A DNA stretch of 64,000 nt, taken from Phreatobacter sp. GTDB taxonomy: Bacteria > Pseudomonadota > Alphaproteobacteria > Rhizobiales > Phreatobacteraceae. The position numbers and the translations under genes were made by a program. Below are positions 1 to 7,656 of this stretch, in pieces (within the stretch, counting starts at the first letter, position 1; each line of letters starts with the position of its first letter). The stretch covers positions 99,891 to 163,890 of the forward strand of contig NZ_JAPZTZ010000001.1 in the NCBI RefSeq assembly GCF_027532945.1. Direction: 5' to 3'. The notes under the pieces were generated by a model that saw only the letters and a list, made by a program, of their open reading frames with translations, had not been told where the DNA came from and ran no database searches.

Positions 1-1
1 G

Positions 2-925
2 CTCACCGTCCCGCGTTTCGACGCCGCCCCGCTGGAGCGCATCCGTCAGGCCGTACTCGCCTCCATCCGCCGCGGCTCGACCACGCCCGGCACGATCGCC
101 AGCGACCTGTTCTGGTCGACGGCCTTTCCCGGCCATCCCTATGGCCGCCGGTCCGCCGGAACCGTGGACAGCGTCGAGGCCATCACCGTCGAGGACCTGC
201 GCGACCTCCACGGCCGGGTGCTGGCCCGCGAGCATCTGAAGGTCGCGGTGGTCGGCGATATCACGACGGAAGAGCTCGGACCTCTGCTCGACGAGATCTT
301 CGGCGCGCTGCCCGCCAAGGCGCGGCTGACGGCCGTGCCCTCCGTCGCCATGGCCGGCCTCGGCGAGCGCCGCGTCGTGCCCCTCGACGTGCCGCAGGCG
401 ACCATCTCCTTCGGCTTGCCCGGTGTCACCCGCGAGGACCCGGATTTCATCACCGCCTTCGTGCTCAATCATATCCTCGGCGGTGGCGGCTTCTCCTCGC
501 GGCTCTACCAGGAGGTCCGCGAGAAGCGGGGCCTCGCCTATTCCGTCTCCTCCGGCATCGCCGCCCTGGACGCGGCCGGCATGGTCACCGGCGGCACCTC
601 GACGCGCAACGACCGCGCCGCCGAGAGCCTCGCCGTTATCACCGCCGAGCTGAAGCGCATGGGCGCCGAGGGGCCCACGGCGATCGAGCTCGAACAGGCC
701 AAGCGCTATCTCATCGGCTCCTGGGCCCTGCGCTTCGAGACCTCCATCCAGATCGCCTCGAACCTCATCCGGATCCAGCTCGACGGGCTCGGCATCGACT
801 ATCTCGATCAGCGCAACGCCCTCATCGAGGCGGTGAGCCTCGACGACGTGAAGCGGGTGGCGAAGCGCCTCTTCGCCGACCCGCGGATGCTGGTCGTGGT
901 GGTGGGCAAGCCCGAGGGCATGTGA
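2..925 (+). CDS. M16 family zinc-peptidase-like protein, C-terminal part (5' end outside window)
   Basis: The frame is open from the window edge, so only the last ~307 residues are visible. They contain FPGHPYGR, the LGGGGFSSRLYQEVREKRGLAYS block near visible residue 160, and a C-terminal VVVVGKPEGM. These are typical of the second, non-zinc half of pitrilysin/MPP-like M16 proteins, where the Arg/Tyr pair helps the partner bind substrate. The zinc motif HxxEH would lie upstream and is not visible, so I cannot say whether this is an active peptidase or the inactive partner that often follows it in alphaproteobacteria. Probably periplasmic or membrane-associated. The gene upstream is outside the window. 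Confidence 0.85.
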   Translation, partial: LTVPRFDAAPLERIRQAVLASIRRGSTTPGTIASDLFWSTAFPGHPYGRRSAGTVDSVEAITVEDLRDLHGRVLAREHLKVAVVGDITTEELGPLLDEIFGALPAKARLTAVPSVAMAGLGERRVVPLDVPQATISFGLPGVTREDPDFITAFVLNHILGGGGFSSRLYQEVREKRGLAYSVSSGIAALDAAGMVTGGTSTRNDRAAESLAVITAELKRMGAEGPTAIELEQAKRYLIGSWALRFETSIQIASNLIRIQLDGLGIDYLDQRNALIEAVSLDDVKRVAKRLFADPRMLVVVVGKPEGM

Positions 926-939
926 GGCCCCGTCAGCCC

Positions 940-1218
940 TCACGGGCGCTGCCCAAGGATCATCCTGACGAGGCCAGCCGTCCAGCGACCGCGGCCCCAG
1001 CAGGGCAGGCCACGACGATTCAGCGCTTCCGCGACTGCGTCATGGCTCAGCCCTGACCGCATCATGCCGGTGACGAGCGGATGGATCGCATCCACATAGG
1101 CCTCGAAGATCGCGGCCGTTTCCGCCCTCCGGTGTTTGGCCGTCTGGTGCTTGGCGGTCCGGCAGGCCGCGGAAGGGCTCGCGGCGCGGGACTGGGCGCG
1201 AGCCTCCCGTTCAGTCAC
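940..1218 (-). CDS. Small hypothetical protein with recombinase-like helix-turn-helix end
   Basis: This 92-residue protein starts at a GTG that overlaps the TGA of the preceding gene (GTGA), which points to translational coupling. The N-terminal half is Arg/Ala-rich. The C-terminal ~50 residues (IHPLVTGMMRSGLSHDAVAE, then ALNRRGLPCWGRGRWTAGLV) resemble the 'ALNxRGxPTxxGxxWTxxTV' helix-turn-helix seen in the recombinase domain of large serine recombinases and in related small DNA-binding proteins. There is no catalytic resolvase domain, so it is not itself a recombinase. A longer open frame extends to 1371 but overlaps the coding frame of the upstream gene and has no family resemblance there. 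The function is unknown. It lies 14 bases from the convergent M16 gene. Confidence 0.55.
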   Translation of the reverse strand: MTEREARAQSRAASPSAACRTAKHQTAKHRRAETAAIFEAYVDAIHPLVTGMMRSGLSHDAVAEALNRRGLPCWGRGRWTAGLVRMILGQRP

Positions 1219-1442
1219 CGGCCGCCGCGGTCGCGCCAGGACGGGCAGGCCGCGGTGTCGCTGAGGCAGACCATGTTCTCCGTCCCGCCCTCGCTCATGG
1301 CGAAGCGGACGGCATCGCGGCGCTGCGTGAAGAGGCCTTCCGCAAGGCCGTGCGTTTCCCGCGCGATCCACAACCCGTCCTCCGATGGGCAGACGATGAA
1401 GATCTTGGCGCCGGGGCTTTGGCGATGGGGCATGGCGGTCAC
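1215..1442 (-). CDS. Small hypothetical protein (75 aa), DUF2188-like pattern
   Basis: Middle gene of a three-gene cluster on the minus strand. The GTG start overlaps the stop of the upstream gene and its own stop overlaps the next start. An alternative ATG lies at 1433. The core, IFIVCPSEDGLWIARETHGL followed by a Phe-Thr-Gln-Arg-Arg-Asp segment and RFAMSEGG, has the alternating strand/strand/helix pattern 'V.P..dGxW.v....g.....F.sr..Al.fA' of small DUF2188-like proteins common in rhizobia. I see no catalytic motif, signal peptide or membrane segment. The assignment rests on pattern only. Coupling to a membrane protein and an HTH-like protein suggests a joint function that cannot be named. 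Confidence 0.5.
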   Translation of the reverse strand: MTAMPHRQSPGAKIFIVCPSEDGLWIARETHGLAEGLFTQRRDAVRFAMSEGGTENMVCLSDTAACPSWRDRGGR

Positions 1443-1624
1443 CCCTGCCAGGTCAGGGTGACGCGTGCCGCGACGACCCCGATGACGAGGAGCGCGAGGC
1501 CGATGGCGACCAGGAGGCTGTGGCCGACCTCACGCCAGAGGCCGGGTGACGCCGGCTGGTTACGGGTGCGGATGACGGGCCTCATGGCCCTCAGAACGAT
1601 GCGGTGACGTGCGATGGGGATCAT
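1439..1624 (-). CDS. Small single-pass membrane protein, unknown function
   Basis: A 61-residue protein. I chose the ATG at 1624 because GAGGAGGG lies just upstream; an earlier in-frame start at 1675 has no comparable ribosome-binding site. A basic N-terminal third (Arg-rich, MIPIARHRIVLRAMRPVIR) is followed by one strongly hydrophobic helix (SLLVAIGLALLVIGVVAA, residues ~35-52) and a very short tail, so the N-terminus is probably cytoplasmic. It is the first gene of the coupled trio 1624-940. No family was recognised. Confidence 0.55.
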   Translation of the reverse strand: MIPIARHRIVLRAMRPVIRTRNQPASPGLWREVGHSLLVAIGLALLVIGVVAARVTLTWQG

Positions 1625-1719
1625 GGCGGTGCCCTCCTCAGGGACCGCCGTGACCATCGCCGCGCCAGGCGCCAAGGCGCCATATCGATGGGGCCGGCAA
1701 GCGCAAAGGCTGCGTAAAG

Positions 1720-2511
1720 TCAGCGCCCCTTGAGACGCTGCCGCGCGAAGACGACGAAGACGCCGACGAGCGTCAGGGCGAGGCCGTACCAGGTGACGGC
1801 ATATTCGAGATGGCGGTTCGTAAAGCTCAGCCGCGTCTCGCCGCCGACCGGCCAGCCGCCCGCCACCGCTGTCGCGTCGGCGTCCACGGAGAAGGGCGCT
1901 GTCGTGGTTGCGGCCAGCCCCTGCGTCCGCGCGATCACCGCGAGGTCGCGGGTGTAGAAGATGCGCCGCACCGTGTCGTCCACCGCCGCGAAGGCGCTGC
2001 GCGCCTCGGGGAAGCGAACCAGCCCGGTAATGGTCACATCCCCCGCGGCAAGCCCCTCCCTGCGGGATGCGGGATCACGGCGCTCGGTCGGCACGAAGCC
2101 GCGATTGACGATGACGCTGGACCCGTCGGCGAGGACCAGCGGCGTGAGCACGAAATAGCCCTGGCCGGTTGGGCGGTTCCGGTCGGCCTGGCGGCTGTCG
2201 CCGGCCACGTGGAAGAGATAGGCCTCGGCCTCGTGGCGAAAGCGGCCCGACACCGTGACGCGCCGATATTCGTCGCGCTCGGCGCTCATCGTCGCCCAGG
2301 CCTCGCGGCCCGGCACCAGCACGGGCGCGGCGCGGCTGCGCTCCTCCACCTGCGCGATAAGGCTGGTCTTCCAGGCAAGGCGCGTGAGCTGCCAGGTGCC
2401 GAGTGTCACCAGGATCGCGAGGGTCACGAGGGCAACCACCCCCGGCACCACCAGGCTTTTCAGCCGCTCGGCGCGCGGACGGTCGGGAGCGGACATGTCG
2501 GATACGGTCAT
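1720..2511 (-). CDS. SURF1 family cytochrome c oxidase assembly protein
   Basis: This 263-residue inner-membrane protein helps mature haem-copper cytochrome c oxidase by presenting haem a to subunit I. It has the diagnostic two-helix SURF1 layout: transmembrane segment 1 at ~21-43 ending in GTWQLTRLAWK, a large periplasmic domain with PxRVTVSGRF-like and VNRGFVP elements, then YAVTWYGLALTLVGVFVVF (~235-254) as segment 2. Length matches the family. It sits 15 bases after the DUF983 gene; DUF983-SURF1 normally closes the alphaproteobacterial cta (cox) operon. The oxidase subunit genes themselves are absent here, so this may be a detached tail of that operon. Confidence 0.93.
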   Translation of the reverse strand: MTVSDMSAPDRPRAERLKSLVVPGVVALVTLAILVTLGTWQLTRLAWKTSLIAQVEERSRAAPVLVPGREAWATMSAERDEYRRVTVSGRFRHEAEAYLFHVAGDSRQADRNRPTGQGYFVLTPLVLADGSSVIVNRGFVPTERRDPASRREGLAAGDVTITGLVRFPEARSAFAAVDDTVRRIFYTRDLAVIARTQGLAATTTAPFSVDADATAVAGGWPVGGETRLSFTNRHLEYAVTWYGLALTLVGVFVVFARQRLKGR

Positions 2512-2526
2512 TCCGGTCAGATAGGG

Positions 2527-2904
2527 TCAGGCATCCCCGCTGTCGAGCCGGCCTTCTCGCGCATTGTTGCGATACTGGAGCGCGATCATCAGTCCCTTCA
2601 TCGGCCGCAGCAGCCCAAGGCAGACGATCAGCACCATCGGCCCGAAGATCAGCGCATGGACCCAGAAGGGCGGCGTGTACTTCACCTCCACCACCAGGGC
2701 TGCGCCGCAAATCAGAAATCCGGCGAGGAGGATGACGAAGACGGCCGGCCCGTCGCCGGATTCGGCGAAGGCGAAGTCGAGGCCGCAGGCGCTGCATCTG
2801 GGCTTCACCGACAGGAAACCGTCGAACAGATGGCCCTCGCCGCAGCGCGGGCAGCGCCCTTTCAGCCCGGTCGAGACAGGCGACTGGTCCTGGTAATAGG
2901 TCAT
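2527..2904 (-). CDS. DUF983 family protein (cytochrome oxidase cluster)
   Basis: A 125-residue protein with an N-terminal four-cysteine knuckle (C18-x2-C21 and C37-x2-C40, in RCPRCGEGHLFDG and RCSACGLDF) followed by two hydrophobic segments at ~53-72 and ~82-101. This is the standard architecture of DUF983, a small membrane protein with a probable zinc ribbon that recurs beside SURF1 and CtaG in alphaproteobacteria. It lies directly upstream of SURF1 on the same strand and is probably co-transcribed. The function is unproven; a role in metal or cofactor handling during oxidase assembly is inferred from context. GAGGCCGCC-type purine-rich sequence precedes the ATG. Confidence 0.9.
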   Translation of the reverse strand: MTYYQDQSPVSTGLKGRCPRCGEGHLFDGFLSVKPRCSACGLDFAFAESGDGPAVFVILLAGFLICGAALVVEVKYTPPFWVHALIFGPMVLIVCLGLLRPMKGLMIALQYRNNAREGRLDSGDA

Positions 2905-3140
2905 GGGCGGCCTCCTGAAAGCCTTCTAGACCCCCGCGCGGCACAAACCAATTTGTAACCCTGCGGATGATCGGAGCCGATCCGCGGCAATATCGCCGGA
3001 TTTTCACGGTCACCCAGACGCGGCGTTAACCGCTTCTTCAAGGCTCAACGGCATTTTCGTACCGAACGCCGCCTAGCGTGCGGTTCAACGTAACTTTCCC
3101 AGCGGTGCGCTGAAGCAGCGCCGGCGTTTGGAGCAGTGTG

Positions 3141-3524
3141 ATGGCTGTTGACCTCTCGATGCCGATCCTCGTGGTCGATGATTACAACACGATGATCCGC
3201 ATCATCCGTAACCTCCTGAAGCAGCTCGGCTTCGATGACATCGACGACGCGTCCGACGGCTCGGCCGCGCTCGCCAAGATGAAGGAGAAGAAGTACGGCC
3301 TCGTGATCTCCGACTGGAACATGGAGCCGATGACCGGCTACGAGCTCCTGAAGGAGGTTCGCGCCGACGGTTCCCTGTCCCGCACGCCCTTCATCATGGT
3401 CACCGCCGAGTCGAAGACGGAGAACGTCATCGCGGCGAAGAAGGCCGGCGTGAACAACTACATCGTGAAGCCTTTCAACGCCCAGACGCTGAAGGCCAAG
3501 ATCGACGCGGTCTTCGCCGACTGA
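3141..3524 (+). CDS. cheY: CheY-type single-domain response regulator
   Basis: A 127-residue stand-alone receiver domain. All phosphorylation landmarks are present: acidic pair D13/D14 (LVVDD), phosphoacceptor D58 (VISDWNM), T88 (MVTAES) and K110 (YIVKPF). The WNMEPMTG loop and lack of an output domain match chemotaxis CheY, which binds the flagellar switch when phosphorylated by CheA. GTG at 3138 immediately precedes the ATG and could serve as an alternative start. A CheZ-like gene follows 106 bases downstream, which supports a chemotaxis role. No cheA, cheW or flagellar structural gene is in the window. Confidence 0.92.
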   Translation: MAVDLSMPILVVDDYNTMIRIIRNLLKQLGFDDIDDASDGSAALAKMKEKKYGLVISDWNMEPMTGYELLKEVRADGSLSRTPFIMVTAESKTENVIAAKKAGVNNYIVKPFNAQTLKAKIDAVFAD

Positions 3525-3630
3525 GAACGGCCCATTGGCGGTCAACGCCCCGTCGACTGCCCCTGAGGGCAGTCGGCACCCCGCCGGCGTGATGCCGCAC
3601 CAAGCCGCTCACCGCGAGGATCAGGCGACC

Positions 3631-4308
3631 ATGAAGAAAGTCTCCACCGACCACCTCGATCGCATCGTCCAGTTCATCCGGACGAAGGGCAACGGTGACG
3701 TGTCGCTTGGCGACGTGGTCGCTCTGGCCGAGGTCACCGTCGAGTCGCTGTCGAGCTTCTTCCGCTCCATCGACATGTCGGTCTACCGCGAGCTTTCCGA
3801 CATCGCCTCCTTCATCACCAACATGAAGGTTGAGGTCGGCCGACTGCAGCCCAATGACCTCAAGCACAGTCGCATCCCGGCCGCCGGCATGGAGCTCGAC
3901 GCTATCGTCAAGGCGACCGAGAAGGCCACCGACACGATCATGGGCGCCGCCGAGGAACTCATGGCGGCCGATGCCTCCGACCCCGTCGCCTACAAGGCCA
4001 TGGTGGACGAGCGCATGATGCTCATCTTCGAGGCCTGTTCCTTCCAGGACATCACCGGCCAGCGCGTCGCCAAGGTCATCGATACGCTCAAGCATATCGA
4101 GATGCGCGTTACCCGCTTCGCCGATGCGATCAACGCCGCCGATGCCGACGGCTACCTCTCCGAGGACGAGCGTCGCCGCGAGGAGCGCAAGATCAAGAAC
4201 ATCCTGCACGGGCCCCAGCTCGACGGCGAGGGTGTGGATCAGAACGACGTCGACGCCCTGTTCGCCAAGCCCGAAAAGAAGGGCAAGGACGCCGCCACCG
4301 CGAAGTGA
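3631..4308 (+). CDS. cheZ: CheZ-like protein phosphatase
   Basis: A 225-residue, largely helical and acidic protein. Residues 138-144, FQDITGQ, reproduce the CheZ active-site motif: the D140 and Q144 positions correspond to the Asp and Gln that coordinate Mg and position water to dephosphorylate CheY. A lysine-rich tail (PEKKGKDAATAK) could act as the CheY-docking peptide. I chose the ATG at 3631 because of the upstream GAGGA; the open frame extends to 3535 without a good ribosome site. It directly follows cheY, so the two genes form a signal and signal-terminator pair. Alphaproteobacterial CheZ-like proteins diverge from the enterobacterial one outside the motif. Confidence 0.85.
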   Translation: MKKVSTDHLDRIVQFIRTKGNGDVSLGDVVALAEVTVESLSSFFRSIDMSVYRELSDIASFITNMKVEVGRLQPNDLKHSRIPAAGMELDAIVKATEKATDTIMGAAEELMAADASDPVAYKAMVDERMMLIFEACSFQDITGQRVAKVIDTLKHIEMRVTRFADAINAADADGYLSEDERRREERKIKNILHGPQLDGEGVDQNDVDALFAKPEKKGKDAATAK

Positions 4309-4341
4309 CGGCCCGCCCGGCGGATGGCGCCGGGCTCTGTC

Positions 4342-5223
4342 TCACCAGACCAGCTTGCGCATCACGTGCCGCGGATGCTGGCTGGTCTCGCCGATGAGCG
4401 CCGCGAGGCCATCGCGCTTCAGGCCCTCGGGCCCCAGCAGCACCTCCGCGTGGATGCCCTCCGCCAGGAACAGGCAGTCGTAGCCCATGCGCACGGCACC
4501 GGCGACGTCGGTCCGCATGGCATCGCCGATGCACAGCACCCGCGAGGGATCGGGGCGCGTGCCGAGGATGCGCTCCGCATAGTCCCAGCAGGCCTCGTAG
4601 GCCGGCTCGTAGGGCTTGCCGGCATAGAGAACCTCGCCGCCGATGGACTGGTAGCGATCGCCGATGGCGCCGGCGCAGAAAATGAGGTCGTGGCCGACCT
4701 CCACCACCTTGTCGGGATTGCCGCACAGGAAGAACAGGTCGCGCGCCTTCATGCGCTCCAGCCGCTCCTGGTAGTCGTCCGGCGTCTCGGTGCGATCATC
4801 GACGAGGCCGGTGCAGACCACATAGGCCGCCTCCTCGATGGGGACGAGGCGCGTGTCGATGTCCTCGAACACGACGAGGTCGCGCTGTGGGCCGACATGG
4901 TGCACGGGCTCGCCCGGGCGCGTGCGCATGTAGGTGCGCGACACGTCCCCGGACGTGACGATGGCGTCATAGGCCGCCCGCGGTACGCCGAGCCGGTCGA
5001 GCTGGCCGACCACCACCGGCGCCTGTCGCGGGGCGTTGGTGATGAGGATCACCGGCACGCCCCGCTGGCGGATGCGCACCAGCGCGTCGCAGGCCCCGGG
5101 ATGGGCGCGCATGCCGTTATGCAGCACTCCCCAGACATCGGAGAAGACGAGGTCATAGTCCCCGGCAATGGCGGAGAGCCCGTCGATGACCGGTGGCAGG
5201 GCGGAGGGAGCGAGCGCGTTCAT
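4342..5223 (-). CDS. HAD superfamily class IIA hydrolase (TIGR01459 type)
   Basis: A 293-residue haloacid-dehalogenase-fold phosphatase. Motif I appears as SDVWGVLHNG (residues ~28-37, nucleophile Asp and acid/base replaced by the DVWGV form typical of this subfamily), motif II as LITNAPR, a class IIA cap in the middle, GKPYEPAYE before motif III, and CIGDAMRTDVAGA near the C-terminus. NagD-like relatives hydrolyse small sugar or nucleotide phosphates; the substrate here is unknown. It is convergent with cheZ (33-base gap) and upstream of nothing obviously related. Length is normal for TIGR01459 proteins, a family typical of alphaproteobacteria. Confidence 0.88.
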   Translation of the reverse strand: MNALAPSALPPVIDGLSAIAGDYDLVFSDVWGVLHNGMRAHPGACDALVRIRQRGVPVILITNAPRQAPVVVGQLDRLGVPRAAYDAIVTSGDVSRTYMRTRPGEPVHHVGPQRDLVVFEDIDTRLVPIEEAAYVVCTGLVDDRTETPDDYQERLERMKARDLFFLCGNPDKVVEVGHDLIFCAGAIGDRYQSIGGEVLYAGKPYEPAYEACWDYAERILGTRPDPSRVLCIGDAMRTDVAGAVRMGYDCLFLAEGIHAEVLLGPEGLKRDGLAALIGETSQHPRHVMRKLVW

Positions 5224-5276
5224 GCCCGCCGGTTAAGGGCCGGGGCCCGGCGGGTCAAGCGCCGGGCCAGCAAGGC

Positions 5277-6188
5277 TCAAGCCGGAGGGGTCGCCGTCAG
5301 GAAGGGCAGGAGCGCCGCAAGGCAGCCGGCCGGGTTCTCCTCGGGCACGAAATGGCCGCTATCCACCGCCTCGCCGGTGGCCTTCGGCGCGAAAAGGCGC
5401 CAGGCATCCAGCGGACTGGACCCGGCCGAGGGGATGCCGGCATCGCCCCAGACCACATGGACGGGCGCGCCGATCGTGCGCCCCGCCGCCTTGTCCGCCT
5501 CGTCGGCGGCAAGATCGACGGTGGCGCCGGCGCGATAGTCCTCGCAGCAGGCATGGATGCGCGAGGGGTCGTTGAAGAAGTCGCGATAGTGCTGCAGCGC
5601 GCGGTTGTCATAGGCCTCGAGCGTGCCGCTCTTGGTCCAGAGCGACAGCTTTGCCTCGAGATAGGCGGTGGGGTTGCGGCCGATCTCCGCCTCCGGCACC
5701 CCCTCGGGGCCGGAGAGAAAGATCCAGTGCTCGGTCTTCGGCGACGGTGCGACGCGAATGCGCTCCCACATGACGATGGTCGGCACGATGTCGATGAGCG
5801 CGAGGCGCTCCAGTCGTCCCGGATGGTCGAGCGCCATGCGATAGGTGACACGCGCGCCGCGGTCGTGGCCACAGGCCATGAACCGAACATGGCCGAGCCG
5901 CTCCATCACCTCGATCAGCGCTTTCGCCATGTCGCGCTTGGCATAGGGAAAGTGCTGACGGTCGCCGCGGGGCGCGGCCGACCAGCCATAGCCCGGCAGG
6001 TCCGGCAGAACGAGGGTGAAGCGCTTCGCCAGCTCCGGGGCGATCTTGTGCCACTCGACATGGGTCTGCGGGAAGCCATGGACCAGGAGCAGCGGCGGGC
6101 CGGAGCCGCCCGATCGCGCGAAGATCTGCCCGGCCGAGGTGTCGAGCCAGTGGGATTCGAAACCGGGGAACAGGTCGTGGGTCGCCAT
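5277..6188 (-). CDS. Alpha/beta hydrolase of the fluoroacetate/haloacetate dehalogenase type
   Basis: A 303-residue cytoplasmic alpha/beta-hydrolase. LVHGFPQ gives the oxyanion region; the nucleophile elbow is GHDRGAR with Asp109 instead of Ser, flanked by Arg110 and Arg113; Asp133 (LIDIVP), His154-Trp155 (TEHWIF), Trp184, Tyr218 and catalytic His279 (DSGHFVPEE) follow. As I recall it, the Rhodopseudomonas fluoroacetate dehalogenase has the same residues one number higher (Asp110, Arg111, Arg114, Asp134, His155, Trp156, Trp185, Tyr219, His280). The predicted reaction is hydrolysis of fluoro- or chloroacetate to glycolate plus halide. The actual substrate is inferred, as close paralogues include epoxide hydrolases. 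A GGAGGCCC ribosome site precedes the ATG. Confidence 0.88.
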   Translation of the reverse strand: MATHDLFPGFESHWLDTSAGQIFARSGGSGPPLLLVHGFPQTHVEWHKIAPELAKRFTLVLPDLPGYGWSAAPRGDRQHFPYAKRDMAKALIEVMERLGHVRFMACGHDRGARVTYRMALDHPGRLERLALIDIVPTIVMWERIRVAPSPKTEHWIFLSGPEGVPEAEIGRNPTAYLEAKLSLWTKSGTLEAYDNRALQHYRDFFNDPSRIHACCEDYRAGATVDLAADEADKAAGRTIGAPVHVVWGDAGIPSAGSSPLDAWRLFAPKATGEAVDSGHFVPEENPAGCLAALLPFLTATPPA

Positions 6189-6261
6189 CAGGGCCTCCTG
6201 CAGGTCATGCCGAGCATAACGCCGCAGGTGGTCGTTGGGTGTCAGCAGTTCGGCGGAGGCC

Positions 6262-7545
6262 TCAGGCCCCGGCCTTCTCCCGCGCCACAGCCTGCCAGCC
6301 GATGTCGCGGCGGCAGAAGCCGCCCGGCCAGTCGATGAGGTCGACGGCCTGGTAGGCCTTCTCCTGCGCCTCGGTCACCGTGGCGCCGGTGGCCGTCACC
6401 GCCAGGACCCGGCCGCCATTGGCGACCAGGGCACCGTCCTTCGCCGTCGTGCCGGCATGGAAGACCTCGACGCCCGCAAGCTCGCGCGCCCGCTCGATGC
6501 CGCGGATGACGCTGCCCTTCTCCGGCGTGCCCGGATAGCCCTTGGCCGCCATCACCACGGTGAGCGCGACATCGTCGTACCAGCGCACGCTCATGGTCTT
6601 CAGCTGGCCGTCCGCTGCCGCCAGCAGCAGCGTCAGCAGGTCGTCCTTCAGCCGCATCATCAGCACCTGGCATTCCGGGTCGCCGAAGCGGCAATTGTAT
6701 TCGATGAGCTTCGGCCCCTCGGCGGTGATCATCAGGCCGGCGAAGAGTACGCCCGTGAACGGATGGCCCTTGGCCTTCATCGCCGCGAGGGTCGGGCGGA
6801 TGATCTCGGCCATGGTGCGCTCGACCATGGCGGGCGTCATGACCGGGGCCGGCGAATAGGCGCCCATGCCGCCGGTGTTCGGGCCGGTATCGCCGTCGCC
6901 GACGCGCTTGTGGTCCTGGGCGGTGGCGAGGGCGAGGGCATTGTCGCCGTCGCAGAGGGCGAAGAACGAGGCCTCCTCGCCAGTCATGAACTCCTCGATG
7001 ACGACGGAGGCGCCGGCGGCGCCCATGCCGCCCTCGAACATCATGTCGACGGCGGCCAGCGCCTCGTCCAGCGTCATGGCGACCACGACGCCCTTGCCGG
7101 CGGCGAGGCCGTCGGCCTTGACGACGATCGGCGCGCCCATGCGGCGGACATAGTCCTTGGCCGGTTCGGCGGCGATGAAGCGCTCATAGGCCGCGGTGGG
7201 GATCGAGAATGCCCGGCAGAGGTCCTTGGTGAAGCCCTTGGAGCCCTCGAGCTGGGCAGCCGCCTGCGACGGCCCGAAGACCTTGATGCCCGCGGCGGTC
7301 AGGTCATCGGCAAGGCCCGCCACCAGCGGCGCCTCCGGGCCGACCACGACGAAGGTGATGGCATGGCTGCGGCAATAGGCGATGACGGCGGCATGGTCGG
7401 CGACGTCGATCGCCGCGAGGGTCGCGACCTCGGCAATGCCGGGATTGCCGGGAGCGCAATGCAGCGTGGTGAGCAGCGGGCTCGCGGAGAGGGCCCAGGC
7501 GAGGGCATGTTCGCGGCCGCCGCCGCCGATCAGAAGCACGTTCAT
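6262..7545 (-). CDS. purD: Phosphoribosylamine-glycine ligase (GARS)
   Basis: This 427-residue ATP-grasp enzyme makes glycinamide ribonucleotide from phosphoribosylamine, glycine and ATP, the second step of de novo purine synthesis. The N-terminal [11 protein letters not shown] (residues 7-17), [25 protein letters not shown]-grasp [34 protein letters not shown] and [12 protein letters not shown] are all present in order. I chose the ATG at 7545 because the sequence [13 protein letters not shown] is the conserved start; the much longer upstream open frame is antisense to xseA. It is transcribed away from xseA. Length is normal for the family. Confidence 0.97.
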   Translation of the reverse strand: MNVLLIGGGGREHALAWALSASPLLTTLHCAPGNPGIAEVATLAAIDVADHAAVIAYCRSHAITFVVVGPEAPLVAGLADDLTAAGIKVFGPSQAAAQLEGSKGFTKDLCRAFSIPTAAYERFIAAEPAKDYVRRMGAPIVVKADGLAAGKGVVVAMTLDEALAAVDMMFEGGMGAAGASVVIEEFMTGEEASFFALCDGDNALALATAQDHKRVGDGDTGPNTGGMGAYSPAPVMTPAMVERTMAEIIRPTLAAMKAKGHPFTGVLFAGLMITAEGPKLIEYNCRFGDPECQVLMMRLKDDLLTLLLAAADGQLKTMSVRWYDDVALTVVMAAKGYPGTPEKGSVIRGIERARELAGVEVFHAGTTAKDGALVANGGRVLAVTATGATVTEAQEKAYQAVDLIDWPGGFCRRDIGWQAVAREKAGA

Positions 7546-7656
7546 CGCTGTCTCCCCCGGGCTCGCGCGCGCACCGGCCACGGCCGATCGCCCCTTCAAC
7601 CCGCGTCCCGCAGCGTCTAGACAAGAGCGCCCCGTCCGGCAACGGATTCGCTTCGC

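Noticed and set aside
940..1371. A degenerate site-specific recombinase gene indicating a mobile element
   Set aside because: Only the HTH-like end is similar; no catalytic domain, attachment-site repeats or other mobile genes are nearby.
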